DNA from: CADCVW01 sp035644935
Lineage (GTDB): Bacteria; Pseudomonadota; Alphaproteobacteria; Sphingomonadales; Sphingomonadaceae
DNA length: 23,983 nt
Direction: 5' to 3'
Assembly (NCBI GenBank): GCA_035644935.1
Contig: DASQNO010000049.1
Span: 1 to 23,983 of the forward strand
In this document: one piece after another, positions 23,782 through 23,983 of the stretch
Numbering within the stretch: the stretch's first letter is position 1
Layout: each line of letters opens with the position of its first letter
The notes under the pieces: generated by a model
Database searches by the model: none
What the model saw: only the letters and a program-made list of their open reading frames with translations
What the model was told of the DNA's origin: nothing
Position numbers and translations under genes: made by a program

Positions 23782-23842
23782 TGTACCCATAGTCGTCGCC
23801 AAGGGTGCCAAGCCCAAGGCGTCGGTAACAGGGAGAATGTAC

Positions 23843-23983
23843 ATGGGTCTCATTATCGCGCTTATCGTCGGTGGCATCATCGGCTGGCTCGCCAGCATCG
23901 TCATGCGCACCGATGCGCAGCAGGGAATCCTGCTCAACGTCGTGGTTGGCATTGTCGGCTCTCTGCTTGGCGGTTTCCTGCTC
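23843..23983 (+). CDS. GlsB/YeaQ/YmgE-type small membrane protein (3' end cut)
   Basis: The first 47 residues are visible before the right edge. They are MGLIIALIVGGIIGWLASIV, then a short polar turn RTDAQQGILLN, then VVVGIVGSLLGGFLL, the glycine-rich two-helix hairpin of the transglycosylase-associated (GlsB/YeaQ/YmgE) family of about 80 residues. The role is unknown; members are stress-induced in several bacteria. ATG 23843 is chosen over 23837 because GGGAGA (23831-23836) is 6 nt before it and touches the other. Confidence 0.85.
   Translation, partial: MGLIIALIVGGIIGWLASIVMRTDAQQGILLNVVVGIVGSLLGGFLL

Noticed and set aside
1..23983. tRNA, rRNA or CRISPR array
   Set aside because: No cloverleaf, rRNA segment or regularly spaced repeats were recognised by reading; a tRNAscan or CRISPR search was not possible.

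Overview
The window is chromosomal DNA from a high-GC alphaproteobacterium, most likely a Sphingomonas-type member of the Sphingomonadaceae. This placement is an inference. It rests on an SciP/DUF1153 gene (an alphaproteobacterial cell-cycle regulator), an alphaproteobacterial-type SerC, a CycM-like membrane cytochrome c, a palindromic repeat whose spurious translation reads VIPAKAGTQ...WVPAFAGMT, and roughly 70% GC in a housekeeping stretch I counted. Most of the sequence is densely packed housekeeping genes, with many 4-nt stop/start overlaps.

Layout. 1-533 (-) is a DUF721/DciA-type gene cut by the left edge. It diverges from mutY (548, GTG start), which overlaps nudC. Then come a membrane-anchored cytochrome c and a DUF1801 protein (+), followed by a convergent LOG-family gene (-). 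The serine pathway follows: serC and serA (+). serC is preceded by a structured leader with competing hairpins and a Shine-Dalgarno hairpin; a pair of inverted REP-like palindromes lies between the two genes.

7529-9617 is the clearly accessory part. It holds a two-gene minus-strand cassette, an ABC/OLD-type ATPase followed by a DUF4276 (TOPRIM-like) protein. It has visibly lower GC than its flanks and lies between copies of a 9-bp direct repeat. The composition and pairing resemble two-gene anti-phage modules such as AbiL and PARIS, but assignment to a named system cannot be made from sequence reading alone. This is the best candidate for something under-described.

9883-12496 (+) is a tightly coupled purA / DUF457 membrane protein / SAM-methyltransferase unit. 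It converges on a minus-strand dnaJ-like / YihY / fabI operon (12493-15197). From 15304 on the plus strand are pdxH, a cation-diffusion-facilitator (FieF-type) transporter reached through an odd chain of overlapping start/stop codons, a PhzF-family gene and a PilZ protein that seems to carry three PilZ-like modules. mnmA (-) converges on the PilZ gene. Next come two small uncertain ORFs, sciP with a hairpin terminator, and a convergent double-domain M16 zinc peptidase (-). The right edge cuts a GlsB/YeaQ-type small membrane protein, which has a candidate general-stress (EcfG) promoter.

No rRNA, tRNA, CRISPR array, integrase or transposase was seen. The numerous long antisense reading frames are treated as GC-driven shadows.
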